From the NCBI RefSeq assembly GCF_900182925.1, contig NZ_LT900024.1:930001-994000 (forward strand): a stretch of 64,000 bases of DNA, given 5' to 3'. The stretch comes from Psychrobacter sp. LV10R520-6 (lineage in GTDB: Bacteria; Pseudomonadota; Gammaproteobacteria; Pseudomonadales; Moraxellaceae). This document shows positions 17,652-26,379 of this stretch, piece by piece. The position numbers were made by a program, and so were the translations under genes. The notes beneath the pieces were generated by a model. That model had not been told where the DNA came from and did not search any database. It worked only from the letters and a program-made list of their open reading frames with translations. Positions within the stretch are counted from its first letter, which is position 1. Each line of letters starts with the position of its first letter.

Positions 17652-18920
17652 ATGAATGCATCATCCACTGTAAAACCGATAAACGTGTCAACCCCTTACT
17701 ATTTGCTTGATGAGGCCGCGATTGTGGCTAATATGCAGATTATTGCTCGTCTATGTGAGCTATCAGGTGCAAAAGCCTTATTAGCGCTAAAGTGCTTTGC
17801 CACCTGGGGTACGTTTGACGTGATGCAACCGTATTTACATGGTACGACTTCATCGTCCCTTAATGAAGTACGACTAGGATATGAGACTTTTAGCAAAGGC
17901 AAAGACACAGGTAGTGACAGTGAGGATAAAAAAGAAACTCATGCCTACAGCGTGGCTTATAGCGAGGATGAAATCCCTGAAGTGCTCAGCTATGCTGATA
18001 AGATTATTTTTAATTCTATTTCGCAATTAAACGCCTTTAAAAACCAAGCGAAGGCGCAAGATATTCCAATAGGCTTACGGCTTAATCCTAAGACTAGCAA
18101 TTCATCATTTATCATTGCTGATCCTGCGCGTCCTTTTAGCCGTCTTGGTGAGCATGACAAAGCCAGTATTGCAGCGGTGCTGAAAGACATCAGCGGAGTT
18201 ATGATTCATAACAACTGCGAAAATGACAGTTTTGAATCCTTTAGTGACAGCTTGGCTGATATCGAAGCCAAGTTTGGCGATATTTTACAGCAGCTGGACT
18301 GGGTCAGCTTAGGCGGCGGTATTCACTTTATCGCTCCTGATTATCCACTTGAACACTTAGCACAGCTTTTGAAAACTTTTAGCAAAACCTATGGCGTGCA
18401 AGTCTATCTAGAGCCAGGGGAAGCCAGTATTCATGGCGCAGGTACTTTAGTGACGACGGTTTTAGACGTTTTGCATAATGAAAAAAATATAGCAGTAGTG
18501 GATTCTTCTATTGAAGCGCACATGCTCGATTTACTGATTTATCGCGAGTCTGCACCGATAGGGGCTATTAACGGTAAGCCAATTAGTATCGCACCTATTA
18601 ACATTGACCATAATAATAGTGCTCACACTAATAATATATCAACAACTGAGCAGACTGAATCGACTAATACTACAATTATCTGTGGTCGCTCTTGCTTGGC
18701 AGGTGATATCTTTGGTGAATATGCATTGCAACACTCTGCGCAGAGATTCTTGCAAATTGGCGATCAAATTTCCTTTGGTAATGCTGCTGGCTACACGATG
18801 GTTAAGAAGAATTGGTTTAACGGCGTTAATATGCCCGCGATTGTGATTCGCCGTCTTGATGGCAGTATTAAGGTTCAGCGTGAGTTTGATTATCAAGATT
18901 ACAAGGCCAGCTTGTCTTAA
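17652..18920 (+). CDS. nspC: Carboxynorspermidine/carboxyspermidine decarboxylase
   Basis: A 422-residue PLP-dependent enzyme of the alanine-racemase-fold decarboxylase group. The cofactor lysine is in ALLALKCFATWG (about residue 43). Later segments fit NspC: IGLRLNPKT, HNNCEND, LDWVSLGGGIHF, VYLEPGEA, and the pair CGRSCLAGDIFGEY and GDQISFGNAAGYTM, containing the active-site Cys and Asp. It removes CO2 from carboxynorspermidine or carboxyspermidine in the S-adenosylmethionine-independent triamine route. An acidic/Thr-rich insert (about 318-338) is unusual. The dehydrogenase for the preceding step lies 255 bp downstream, in the reverse of the order known in Vibrio. Confidence 0.92.
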   Translation: MNASSTVKPINVSTPYYLLDEAAIVANMQIIARLCELSGAKALLALKCFATWGTFDVMQPYLHGTTSSSLNEVRLGYETFSKGKDTGSDSEDKKETHAYSVAYSEDEIPEVLSYADKIIFNSISQLNAFKNQAKAQDIPIGLRLNPKTSNSSFIIADPARPFSRLGEHDKASIAAVLKDISGVMIHNNCENDSFESFSDSLADIEAKFGDILQQLDWVSLGGGIHFIAPDYPLEHLAQLLKTFSKTYGVQVYLEPGEASIHGAGTLVTTVLDVLHNEKNIAVVDSSIEAHMLDLLIYRESAPIGAINGKPISIAPINIDHNNSAHTNNISTTEQTESTNTTIICGRSCLAGDIFGEYALQHSAQRFLQIGDQISFGNAAGYTMVKKNWFNGVNMPAIVIRRLDGSIKVQREFDYQDYKASLS

Positions 18921-19158
18921 GGTTGTCCTAAGGTTGCAAGAGGTTGCCAGCTTTATGATTGGCGAAGATGGCAAGGCTTTACTGATTCGCTAATTATTGC
19001 CGAAAGAGCAGCAAAAATTGTTATAATCGTCACGGACAAAAACAGCAGTCATTGTCCATCGGGTGCGTGGGTTTTCCTCGGTCTTCCTTTTTAATTCACG
19101 CATATCATTCACTCGTTTCTGTTTTGAATAGCCAATACAATGGCAATGACAGGGACAC

Positions 19159-19166
19159 AAAGGAGG
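19159..19166 (+). promoter_or_regulatory. Strong ribosome binding site that sets a TTG start
   Basis: AAAGGAGG nine bases before TTG at 19176. The first in-frame ATG (19140) lies upstream of this site, so translation probably starts at the TTG and the ATG-initiated extension is not made. Confidence 0.7.
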
Positions 19167-19175
19167 ATTGTTGTA

Positions 19176-20459
19176 TTGAAATCAACTCAACATACCAAGA
19201 ATACCAATCAAGCTAAAAAAGACGTACTTATTATCGGTGCTGGCGGCGTCGCACAAGTGGTCGCGCATAAATGTGCGATGAATAACGACGTACTTGGTGC
19301 GATTCATATCGCTTCACGCACGCAAGCCAAATGCGATGCTATCGCCCAAAGTGTAAAGGATAAAAATAGCTTTAAGCAGTCCGCTACCTTACATACACAC
19401 CAAATTGATGCTATGGATATTCCAGCGCTTACACAGCTGATTCAAGATACGGGTATTCAAATCGTGATTAATGTCGGTTCGCCTTTTATCAATATGAGTG
19501 TATTAGAGGCCTGTATAGAGACGGGTGTCGCTTATATTGATACCGCTATTCATGAAGATCCGCGCAAGATTTGTGAGACCCCGCCATGGTATGACAACTA
19601 TGAATGGCAGCGTAAACAGCGCTGTGTGGATAATAATATCACCGCCATCTTAGGCGCAGGATTCGATCCCGGCATGGTCAATGCTTATGCCAGAATCGGC
19701 TACGACATGATGGATGCAGGCTCGGTCACTGACATTGATATCATCGACATTAATGCCGGCGACCACGGCAAATACTTCGCGACTAACTTCGACCCTGAGA
19801 TTAACTTCCGTGAATTCACCGGAACAGTTTACTCTTGGCAGAATAGTAAATGGCAATCTAACAAGATGTTTGAAGTTAAGCGTACGGATGATTTCCCCGT
19901 CGTTGGCGTGCAAAATAGCTATCTAAGCGGTCATGACGAGATTCATTCGTTATCAGCCAATTTAGATGTGCCGAATATCCGCTTTTGGATGGGCTTTGGT
20001 GAGCATTACATCAATGTTTTTACCGTCCTTCAAAGCTTAGGCTTATTGTCCGAGCAGCCAGTCACGACTGCTGAAGGCTTAGAAGTCATCCCGCTAAAAG
20101 TCGTCAAAGCCGTACTGCCTGATCCAAGCTCGCTAGCGCCAAACTATACGGGTAAGACTTGTATTGGGGATAAAGTCAAAGGCAAAAAAGACGGCGTTGA
20201 TACCGAAGTATTTATTTATAATGTCTCAGATCATAAAGACGCTTATGAAGCCATGGGCAGTCAAGGCATCTCTTATACTGCTGGCTTGCCACCGGTTGCC
20301 GCTGCCATACTTGTCGCTACTGGCGAGTGGGATGCTGGCAAAATGGTCAACGTTGAAGAGCTTGATGCCAAGCCGTTTATTAATCTGCTCAATGAGATTG
20401 GTTTGCCAACTCGTATTCAAGATGCGGATGGTGATAGGGCGCTGGCGTTTGATATTTAA
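19176..20459 (+). CDS. Carboxynorspermidine dehydrogenase (saccharopine dehydrogenase family)
   Basis: A 427-residue NADP-type reductase if started at TTG 19176 (439 from the ATG at 19140). The Rossmann loop VLIIGAGGVAQVVAHKCA is near the N-terminus; IQIVINVGSPFINM, YIDTAIHEDP, AILGAGFDPGMVNAYA and the C-terminal QGISYTAGLPPVAAAIL match carboxynorspermidine synthase. It condenses aspartate semialdehyde with diaminopropane or putrescine, giving the substrate of the upstream decarboxylase. Together they form an alternative route to norspermidine or spermidine; which diamine is used is not visible. A strong terminator closes the unit. Confidence 0.9.
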   Translation: MKSTQHTKNTNQAKKDVLIIGAGGVAQVVAHKCAMNNDVLGAIHIASRTQAKCDAIAQSVKDKNSFKQSATLHTHQIDAMDIPALTQLIQDTGIQIVINVGSPFINMSVLEACIETGVAYIDTAIHEDPRKICETPPWYDNYEWQRKQRCVDNNITAILGAGFDPGMVNAYARIGYDMMDAGSVTDIDIIDINAGDHGKYFATNFDPEINFREFTGTVYSWQNSKWQSNKMFEVKRTDDFPVVGVQNSYLSGHDEIHSLSANLDVPNIRFWMGFGEHYINVFTVLQSLGLLSEQPVTTAEGLEVIPLKVVKAVLPDPSSLAPNYTGKTCIGDKVKGKKDGVDTEVFIYNVSDHKDAYEAMGSQGISYTAGLPPVAAAILVATGEWDAGKMVNVEELDAKPFINLLNEIGLPTRIQDADGDRALAFDI

Positions 20460-20477
20460 TTAGCTGTATTTCGTATT

Positions 20478-20526
20478 AAAAAAGCCCATCTAGCATTTTA
20501 CTATTAATGCTAGATGGGCTTTTTTA
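20478..20526 (+). terminator. Terminator after the carboxynorspermidine dehydrogenase gene
   Basis: Long perfect stem AAAAAAGCCCATCTAGCAT (20478-20496) with its complement at 20508-20526 ending in T6. Confidence 0.93.
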
Positions 20527-20540
20527 TAAATTTTCTTTAA

Positions 20541-20680
20541 GGTACCCCACTCTCAACTATCATAATTTTTGGCGTAGGCTGTGGCTTTAGCCCAGCGTTT
20601 TTGGCAAATTGTTACGATTGACTGGGCTAAAAGCGCCAGCCTACGATAGCCCCTATTAAGTTGAGAGTCGCGTTTTAAGG
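20541..20680. repeat. Large palindromic element of a second type (putative MITE)
   Basis: Arms CTCTCAACT (20550-20558) and AGTTGAGAG (20659-20667) bound a second pair, CGTAGGCTGTGGCTTTAGCCCA at left and TGGGCTAAAAGCGCCAGCCTACG at right, giving a nearly continuous hairpin with a short A/T-rich loop. It codes for nothing and is unrelated to the other palindromic family in this window. The rest of the 432-bp gap to the next gene shows no gene. Confidence 0.7.
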
Positions 20681-20891
20681 TATAAGTTTTTAAAATAGGA
20701 TAGGGGAGCCAATCCCGCTATTCGCTGTCATCTACTTAGCTAGGCGGGCAGTGACACGGTTTGCAGTTTTTATATTGGTGCTAGCAGTAACGTCGTATTA
20801 CTTTTCATGTTTCAAACTCTTTCACATATAACTTTTTCACATATAATGGTGGGTTGCGCTATGACTGTACCCACGCTATAAACTCTAACTT

Positions 20892-21497
20892 TTAGTCCCA
20901 ATCAAACTCCATTCGATTAGCAGTAGCGTAAGCTGTCTGGGCATCAACTAACTTTTCTACGCAGTATAAACTAGCATGAATACCCGAACTAATACCTCCT
21001 GAAGTCACCAAACTAGATTTTTCATCACTTGCATCTACATAGCGTTTGTTAGCGATGACTTTAATATCAGGATAGGCCGTATTTAAATGATCTAAGTCCA
21101 TCCAATGCGTTGTCGCCTTTTTCCCTGAAAGCAATCCAGCTTCAGCTAACAGGAAAGCTCCTGTACACACTGAAAGCGTAAGCTCAACGTTGTTTGATTG
21201 GGCAGCTATCCAGTTAATAACAACGAGATTCTTTATTTCTATGGTTTCAGCTCCATAGCCGCCAGGTATGATCAGTACATCTAAAGTTGGATGAGTGTCA
21301 AAAGTATAATCGGGAATTACTTTTAGTCCGTTTCTAGCGCTTATGGGTGTTTGATATTGAGCAATAGTAACGACCTTAAAAATTTTATTCCCTGACTCAG
21401 CATTCTCCACTAGTGAAAACACCTCGAATGGCCCTGCAAAATCAAGCACTTCTACTTCATTGAATAATAGAATACCAACGGTACGTTTTGATTTCAT
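20892..21497 (-). CDS. DJ-1/PfpI family protein
   Basis: A 201-residue member of the class I glutamine amidotransferase-like superfamily. Features are GILLFNEVEVLDFAGPFEVF at the N-terminus, PDYTFDTHPTLDVLIIPGGYG and the nucleophile elbow LSVCTGAFLLAEAGLL with its Cys near residue 110, followed by ATTHW. This arrangement resembles isonitrile hydratase and the N-terminal domain of GlxA-type regulators, but no AraC DNA-binding domain follows, so it is a stand-alone enzyme-like protein. Substrate unknown. It is divergent from the GMC oxidoreductase gene. Confidence 0.85.
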   Translation of the reverse strand: MKSKRTVGILLFNEVEVLDFAGPFEVFSLVENAESGNKIFKVVTIAQYQTPISARNGLKVIPDYTFDTHPTLDVLIIPGGYGAETIEIKNLVVINWIAAQSNNVELTLSVCTGAFLLAEAGLLSGKKATTHWMDLDHLNTAYPDIKVIANKRYVDASDEKSSLVTSGGISSGIHASLYCVEKLVDAQTAYATANRMEFDWD

Positions 21498-21664
21498 AGT
21501 AGGTCCTAAGTAGATGAATAAAGAGTTATTGATGTATGGGCAGCGACCTCTACCTTACTTGAAAAGACAAGGTCTATTATATTTTTTTAATTAAGCAAAT
21601 ATAGTTGATAATGTCTGCTATAGTTAACTAAGAGCTGAGTTAATTCAGCTAAGCCATTACTACC

Positions 21665-21709
21665 AAGAATATCACTATCAAGAATATCACTATCAAGAAT
21701 ATCACTATC
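21665..21709. repeat. Three perfect 15-bp tandem repeats
   Basis: AAGAATATCACTATC occurs at 21665-21679, 21680-21694 and 21695-21709 without a mismatch, about 60 bp before the GMC oxidoreductase start. Perfect identity implies recent slippage; copy number may vary between strains and could alter promoter or leader spacing. Confidence 0.9.
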
Positions 21710-21769
21710 AAGGAGGATAGTAGCGTGTCATTGAACTGATACTATCTATAAGCAAGGAGCGCTTTATTT

Positions 21770-23449
21770 ATGGAATTTGATTACATTATCGTTGGCGGCG
21801 GATCAGCAGGATGTGTACTGGCAGGCCGCTTGTCAGAAGATCCCAGTATCAATGTCTGTCTATTAGAATTTGGCAGTGACGGCAAAGACCTTGCAGTGCG
21901 CGTTCCTGCAGCCGTTATTATGATGATGCGTGACAAGCCGGTTAAAATAAATAACTGGTGCTTTAGTACGGTACCGCAAACTCACCTCAATAATCGTCTT
22001 GGCTATCAGCCCCGTGGGCAATGTCTGGGTGGATCGTCGGCTATTAATGCGATGATCTACACCCGAGGTAGTCACAAAGATTATGACCGCTGGGCTGATT
22101 TGGGTTGTGACGGTTGGGGGTATGATCAGTTACTCCCTTATTTCAAAAAATCAGAAAACAACGTTCACGGCGCAGATGAGCACCATGGCGATAGCGGACC
22201 TCTGCATGTCACTGAACTACTCAGTCCTCGTCCTATCTCTAGTGCCTTTGTTGATGCGTGCGTCGCCAATGGAATTGACCACAATACTGACTTTAATGGG
22301 GCCAAGCAAGACGGTGCCGGTCTGTATCAAGTCAGCCACTTTCATGGGGACAAGCAAGGGCAGCGATGTTCAGCGGCTGCCGCCTATCTGCACCCCTTTG
22401 AGGATCGCCCGAATCTTACTATTGTTACGGGCGCAATGGCATCACATGTCCTAATAGAAGATCAGCGGGCAACAGGCATGGTCTATCATAAGAGCGGCGA
22501 AGAATACACCATCAAAGCCCGTTCAGAAGTTATCTTGTGTGCAGGAACGTTTGGCTCACCAAAGATATTGATGCTATCAGGTATTGGCCCTAAAGATCAT
22601 TTGCAAGAACACGGCATTGAGGTGGTCTATGACTCGCCCAATGTCGGTGAAAACTTGCAAGATCATCTCGATGTGGTCTTTGATTATGAGGTGAATACTA
22701 AGGATGTGTTTGGACTTGGCTTTGGTGCAGTGGGTAAATTGTTAAAGGCCTCGAGTCATTGGAGGAAAGACGGTACTGGGCTGTTGTCAACCAACTTTGC
22801 TGAGTCAGGTGCTTTTTTTAATGCTAAGAATGAGACACCAGAGGGTTGGCCAGATACCCAGCTACATTTTGTTATTTCTCGAGTGATTGATCACGGACGT
22901 TCACTGAAGTGGGGCTATGCAGTTTCTATCCATAGCTGTTACTTGCGACCTGAAAGTCGGGGTACAGTCAAACTGGCCTCTACAGACCCCAGTGCGGCAC
23001 CACTAATAGATCCTAACTATTTGTCTCATCCAAAAGATGTCGACTATATGATGGCAGGTGCCGAACGCACCCGTGCGATTATGACGGAGGCACCGATGGC
23101 AAAATACATCACCGAAGACTACGCGGCGCCTTATATTGAAAAGGACGGTTTGTTAGGCTATATACGGAACAAATCGGATACTATCTATCATCCGGTAGGG
23201 ACGTGCCGTATGGGTTCAGATGATCTGTCAGTTGTGGATGTCGATCTTAAGGTCAGAGGAATTGAAGGTTTGCGCGTAATCGATGCTTCGATTATGCCCA
23301 CGCTAATCAGTGCCAATACCAATGGCCCAACCATCGCTATTGCCGAAAAGATGGCTGACCAGATTAAGGCTGAGTATGCGGCTATTGCTCGCCCGACGAA
23401 GGATGAACACGCTAACTCGATCAAGGTTGAAGAAGCTGCTTTTGCATAA
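21770..23449 (+). CDS. GMC family oxidoreductase (choline/alcohol dehydrogenase-like)
   Basis: A 559-residue FAD-dependent glucose-methanol-choline oxidoreductase. The N-terminal ADP-binding loop is [16 protein letters not shown] (residues about 6-21); the first GMC signature is around [18 protein letters not shown] (about 83-100); [21 protein letters not shown] is the second; [11 protein letters not shown] carries a catalytic His; the C-terminal FAD-binding segment ends [14 protein letters not shown]. It resembles BetA and AlkJ, but none of the betaine genes (betB, betT, betI) is adjacent, so oxidation of a different alcohol is at least as likely. Tandem repeats lie in its upstream region and a terminator follows. 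Confidence 0.9.
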   Translation: MEFDYIIVGGGSAGCVLAGRLSEDPSINVCLLEFGSDGKDLAVRVPAAVIMMMRDKPVKINNWCFSTVPQTHLNNRLGYQPRGQCLGGSSAINAMIYTRGSHKDYDRWADLGCDGWGYDQLLPYFKKSENNVHGADEHHGDSGPLHVTELLSPRPISSAFVDACVANGIDHNTDFNGAKQDGAGLYQVSHFHGDKQGQRCSAAAAYLHPFEDRPNLTIVTGAMASHVLIEDQRATGMVYHKSGEEYTIKARSEVILCAGTFGSPKILMLSGIGPKDHLQEHGIEVVYDSPNVGENLQDHLDVVFDYEVNTKDVFGLGFGAVGKLLKASSHWRKDGTGLLSTNFAESGAFFNAKNETPEGWPDTQLHFVISRVIDHGRSLKWGYAVSIHSCYLRPESRGTVKLASTDPSAAPLIDPNYLSHPKDVDYMMAGAERTRAIMTEAPMAKYITEDYAAPYIEKDGLLGYIRNKSDTIYHPVGTCRMGSDDLSVVDVDLKVRGIEGLRVIDASIMPTLISANTNGPTIAIAEKMADQIKAEYAAIARPTKDEHANSIKVEEAAFA

Positions 23450-23494
23450 TGTCTTTTTATGAGAATGGCTTAATTTTCAAGATTTAGATTTAGA

Positions 23495-23537
23495 AAAAGC
23501 TTTCCAGTATCTCTATACAGAACTGGAGAGCCTTTTT
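23495..23537 (+). terminator. Terminator after the GMC oxidoreductase gene
   Basis: Stem AAAAAGCTTTCCAGT paired imperfectly with ACTGGAGAGCCTTTTT, ending in a T tract. Confidence 0.8.
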
Positions 23538-23730
23538 AATTCAGTTTTTTATGTTTAGTACCGTCTCACTTTATATAGGCTAGTGAGATATAAGCCAGTC
23601 ACTTTTGATAGCCCTAAATTACAGCTGACTTTAATGTCAAAGTTCTGACATTCGTAAAACTAAACAGACCGTTTGATATACTAATAAGTCGAGAGACAGT
23701 CTATATTTACATTAAGGAGGGGGTGTTAAG

Positions 23731-24095
23731 ATGAGTTATGACGCGATAAATATAAAGGCTAAGTTTGGCTTGTTCAATGAGCAGTGGTCGCCTAAGGTTA
23801 TTGCAGAAATGAATGACTATCAGTTTAAAGTGGTCAAAGTGCAAGGCGAATTTGTTTGGCACGAGCATAAAGCGACCGATGAAGTTTTATAGTACTCGAA
23901 GGCAGTCTTAGGATTGATTTTAGGGATGGTCATGTGAGTCTTGATGAAGGCGAGATGTATGTGGTTAAAAAAGGTATCGAGCACAAACCATTTGCCGAGA
24001 GTGAAGCTAAGATTCTAATTATCGAACCAAAAGGTGTGGTGAATACTGGTAACCAGGTAGGTGACAAGACAGCGGAAAATGATGTTTGGATTTGA
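23731..24095 (+). pseudogene. Frameshifted cupin-domain protein gene
   Basis: A good ribosome site (AAGGAGGGGG) precedes ATG 23731. The frame reads a cupin start, KVVKVQGEFVWHEHKATDEV, then meets TAG at 23890. Shifting by one base continues perfectly as IVLEGSLRIDF, DGHVSLDEGEMYVVKKG and IEHKPFAE to a TGA at 24093-24095. Adding one T to the run of four T at 23885-23888 would restore a 121-residue single-domain cupin with its His/Glu metal motif. The break is therefore one base in a homopolymer: a recent inactivating mutation or a sequencing error. Metal-binding cupins of this small type have varied or unknown roles. Confidence 0.85.
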
Positions 24096-24162
24096 TTCAG
24101 TAAGCCAAAGTTATAGGGTTTAAGGAAAGAGCTATCAAGTTGTCATCTCTTTAATACTCTAG

Positions 24163-24300
24163 ACGGGTATCGCTTATTCTAGAGTTAACGGTCCGAAATT
24201 TGGCGAATTTGCAGCAAGAACCAAGCCAGTGCTATTTTTTGTAGGGTTAGTTTTTATTATTGTCCTGAGTGTAATTAGTTTATATCAAGTAAAAAAGTGA
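24163..24300 (+). pseudogene. Possible remnant of a small membrane protein gene
   Basis: An open stretch ending in TGA at 24298 has no start codon but reads GPKFGEFAARTKPVLFFVG then a clean hydrophobic segment LVFIIVLSVISLY and QVKK. The polar-then-hydrophobic-then-basic pattern looks like the end of a membrane protein whose 5' part is lost. I do not recognise a family. The rest of the 370-bp gap to the next gene shows nothing. Confidence 0.3.
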
Positions 24301-24465
24301 TTTCTAATACGTCAGATAAAGCGCAGAAAGTATGTGTAATTAAATAGAACATGATTAGAAATTAAGGTGTAGGCTAAAAGTTTCGCTCAGTTAGGATTAA
24401 TCAATGAACTAGGCACACCAATCCAACCGTATGATTAAATGATAGAATTTATTAAAGGATAGAAA

Positions 24466-25308
24466 ATGCAACTCGAAATTAACGTTATTGACGCTTTCAC
24501 GGATATCGTTTTTAAAGGCAATTCAGCAGCCGTTATCATCACAGATAGCTGGTTAAGCAATGATTTAATGCAGTCGATTGCTATGGAAAACAACCTATCT
24601 GAGACCGCCTTTTTAGTAGCGAATAAGTCAGATTCGTTAGATAACAAGGACCAGTCAGATAAAATAGCTACTTATCATATTCGCTGGTTCTCGCCACTTA
24701 CTGAGATTGATTTTTGTGGTCATGCAACCTTAGCCTCTGCCTTTGTTTTGTTTAAAAAGAACCCAAATTTAGCAACGATTAAATTTTTAGCGAAAGCCGT
24801 TGGGATATTGTCAGTTGTGCAAATGGACGATGGCAAAATACAAATGGATTTTCCCAATACTAAGCCCGAGAAAATTGAAGATATTCCTGACAGTTTATTA
24901 GCGGGTTTGTCCATTGCTCCTGTTGAGGTCTACCGTAATTCTCAGGCTTACTTTGTTGTCTATCATTCTGCATCTGACGTTTTATCTGTGGTGCGTAATA
25001 ATGAGATGCTTAAGCAGCTTGCGCCGTTAGATGTGGTGGTTACTTGCCAGTCTGAGTTAGGTGAATATGATGGTTACGATTTTATCTCAAGGTACTTTTG
25101 GCCAGCAAATGGCGGCGATGAAGATCCAGTGACGGGCTCAATCCATACGGGTTTGGCGCCACTTTGGGCAGAGCGTTTGGGTAAAAGTGAATTGGTAGCG
25201 TATCAAGCTTCAAGTCGAGGCGGGGTACTTAACTGTGTCGTTGCAGGTGATAGAGTGCTGATTTCTGGTAACGCAATACAGTACCTCACTGGGTTTATTA
25301 CTGTTTAG
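24466..25308 (+). CDS. PhzF family isomerase/epimerase-like protein
   Basis: A 280-residue member of the PhzF/diaminopimelate-epimerase-fold family. Typical blocks are DAFTDIVFKGNSAAVI near the N-terminus, NNLSETAFLV (the conserved Glu), RWFSPLTEIDFCGHATLASA (about 72-91) and, in the second domain, FWPANGGDEDPVTGSIH. Apart from PhzF in phenazine synthesis most members lack a known substrate, and no phenazine genes are here. The small membrane protein gene 12 bp downstream is likely co-transcribed. Confidence 0.88.
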   Translation: MQLEINVIDAFTDIVFKGNSAAVIITDSWLSNDLMQSIAMENNLSETAFLVANKSDSLDNKDQSDKIATYHIRWFSPLTEIDFCGHATLASAFVLFKKNPNLATIKFLAKAVGILSVVQMDDGKIQMDFPNTKPEKIEDIPDSLLAGLSIAPVEVYRNSQAYFVVYHSASDVLSVVRNNEMLKQLAPLDVVVTCQSELGEYDGYDFISRYFWPANGGDEDPVTGSIHTGLAPLWAERLGKSELVAYQASSRGGVLNCVVAGDRVLISGNAIQYLTGFITV

Positions 25309-25320
25309 GAGTAAGTTGCT

Positions 25321-25653
25321 TTGCCTGAGTTAAAGACAGTTGGCCTTTTTATTCTCACTGCGCTAGCGGAAATTGTCGGCTGCTACTTACCTTATCTTTG
25401 GCTGCGAGAAGGTAAAACAATCTGGCTTTTGGTTCCAGGCGTGCTTAGTTTGGTGGCTTTTGTATGGCTACTGACACTGCATCCAACCGCTGTGGGTAGA
25501 GTTTATGCCGCCTATGGTGGGGTTTATGTCGCTATGGCAATTCTGTGGTTGTGGACTGTTAATGGCATTCGGCCAACCGTATGGGATATAGTGGGATCTG
25601 CGGTGGCGCTTTTAGGTATGGCTATTATTATGTTTGCGCCGCGTGGTACATAG
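25321..25653 (+). CDS. ynfA: UPF0060/YnfA family inner membrane protein
   Basis: A 110-residue protein with four predicted membrane helices (about 5-25, 31-49, 60-80, 85-105). The sequence follows YnfA closely: [36 protein letters not shown] and [20 protein letters not shown]. The family belongs to the drug/metabolite transporter superfamily in structure, and small-multidrug-type activity has been proposed. It starts at TTG 25321; AGGAG nine bases upstream supports that. It directly follows the PhzF-like gene. Confidence 0.9.
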   Translation: MPELKTVGLFILTALAEIVGCYLPYLWLREGKTIWLLVPGVLSLVAFVWLLTLHPTAVGRVYAAYGGVYVAMAILWLWTVNGIRPTVWDIVGSAVALLGMAIIMFAPRGT

Positions 25654-25893
25654 CTTTACTGTCAAAAATAGCTAATAAAATATTGATGATAAAAGCCTAC
25701 CAATCAAAGCGTTGGGTACGATTAGCGTGTTTAGGATTTTGATACTGAAAATAAACGGTGAGATTGTGATGTTGTAATAGATGATGAAGCTTATTATAAG
25801 ATAACGGAACGTGCGGAGAGATCTAATATAACGAGGTAGGTAATGGCCACCTTAGTCAACTGTATTCAGTCGTATTTGGGTGGCCAGTCTTAC

Positions 25894-26016
25894 TTAATGT
25901 TGTCCTAATATACTAGTGTTATCATCTTTCTTTGATTTTTTAGCCGCTTTCTTTTCTTTTGCGGTTAAAAGGGGCTTCTTTTTTACGTTCTTCTTACTGT
26001 CTTGACCTTTACTCAT
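25894..26016 (-). CDS. 40-residue lysine-rich small protein
   Basis: A short gene: ATG at 26016-26014, TAA at 25896-25894, preceded on the minus strand by AAGGA at the right spacing. The product starts MSKGQDSKKNVKKKPLLTAK, continues EKKAAKKSKKDD and ends NTSILGQH; about 14 of 40 residues are Lys. I recall similar tiny basic proteins annotated as hypothetical in Acinetobacter and other gammaproteobacteria. A nucleic-acid or ribosome association is plausible from charge alone but is inference. Confidence 0.72.
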   Translation of the reverse strand: MSKGQDSKKNVKKKPLLTAKEKKAAKKSKKDDNTSILGQH

Positions 26017-26379
26017 GATCACATTCCTTCTGAGGTAACCTATGAAACCTTTAAAGTCGGTTTGAGCCAACCTAAGGGCTTTTCTATGGTATTTTATTAT
26101 AAGTGCTGTTTATTACTATGATACGCAGTTGCTGTGCCGCATCGTTAATATTTAGCAAAATCAGTATAGCCTTAAGGCTGATTAATAGCTAGCTACTGCC
26201 CGTTAAATAGACGACAGCGTTGATAAGCGCTTACTTACGGATACATGGTAGTTTGCTATAATAGGCAATGAGCCGACTATTAGGTTCGGCAAAAAATTAT
26301 TGTTCTTACTATTAATTGCTATTTAGCAAGATCATGCTCACTACACGATAATGCTCACTATTTTGGTTGATTTATTATT
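26017..26379. other. Intergenic region between the lysine-rich gene and the QueD-like gene
   Basis: 363 bp of divergent promoter region. It holds a good extended -10 promoter for the rightward gene (listed) and a small hairpin GCCGA/TCGGC near 26272-26290. No riboswitch fold that I recognise, including preQ1, was seen. Confidence 0.5.
26235..26262 (+). promoter_or_regulatory. Putative sigma-70 promoter (extended -10)
   Basis: TTACGG, 16 bp, then TATAAT at 26257-26262 with an upstream TG, giving TGCTATAAT. It would give a leader of about 110 nt for the QueD-like/tsaE unit. Confidence 0.5.

Noticed and set aside
21660..21715. CRISPR-like array
   Set aside because: The three 15-bp units are directly adjacent without spacers, so they are a simple tandem repeat. 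No CRISPR-type repeat-spacer pattern was seen anywhere.
21770..23449. Glycine-betaine operon (betA)
   Set aside because: The protein is a GMC oxidoreductase, but betB, betI and choline transporters are absent nearby.
24466..25308. Phenazine biosynthesis gene
   Set aside because: The family name comes from PhzF, but no other phz gene is present and most family members are unrelated to phenazines.
26017..26379. preQ1 or other queuosine-linked riboswitch before the QueD-like gene
   Set aside because: A small GCCGA/TCGGC hairpin exists, but I could not find the preQ1 aptamer pattern.
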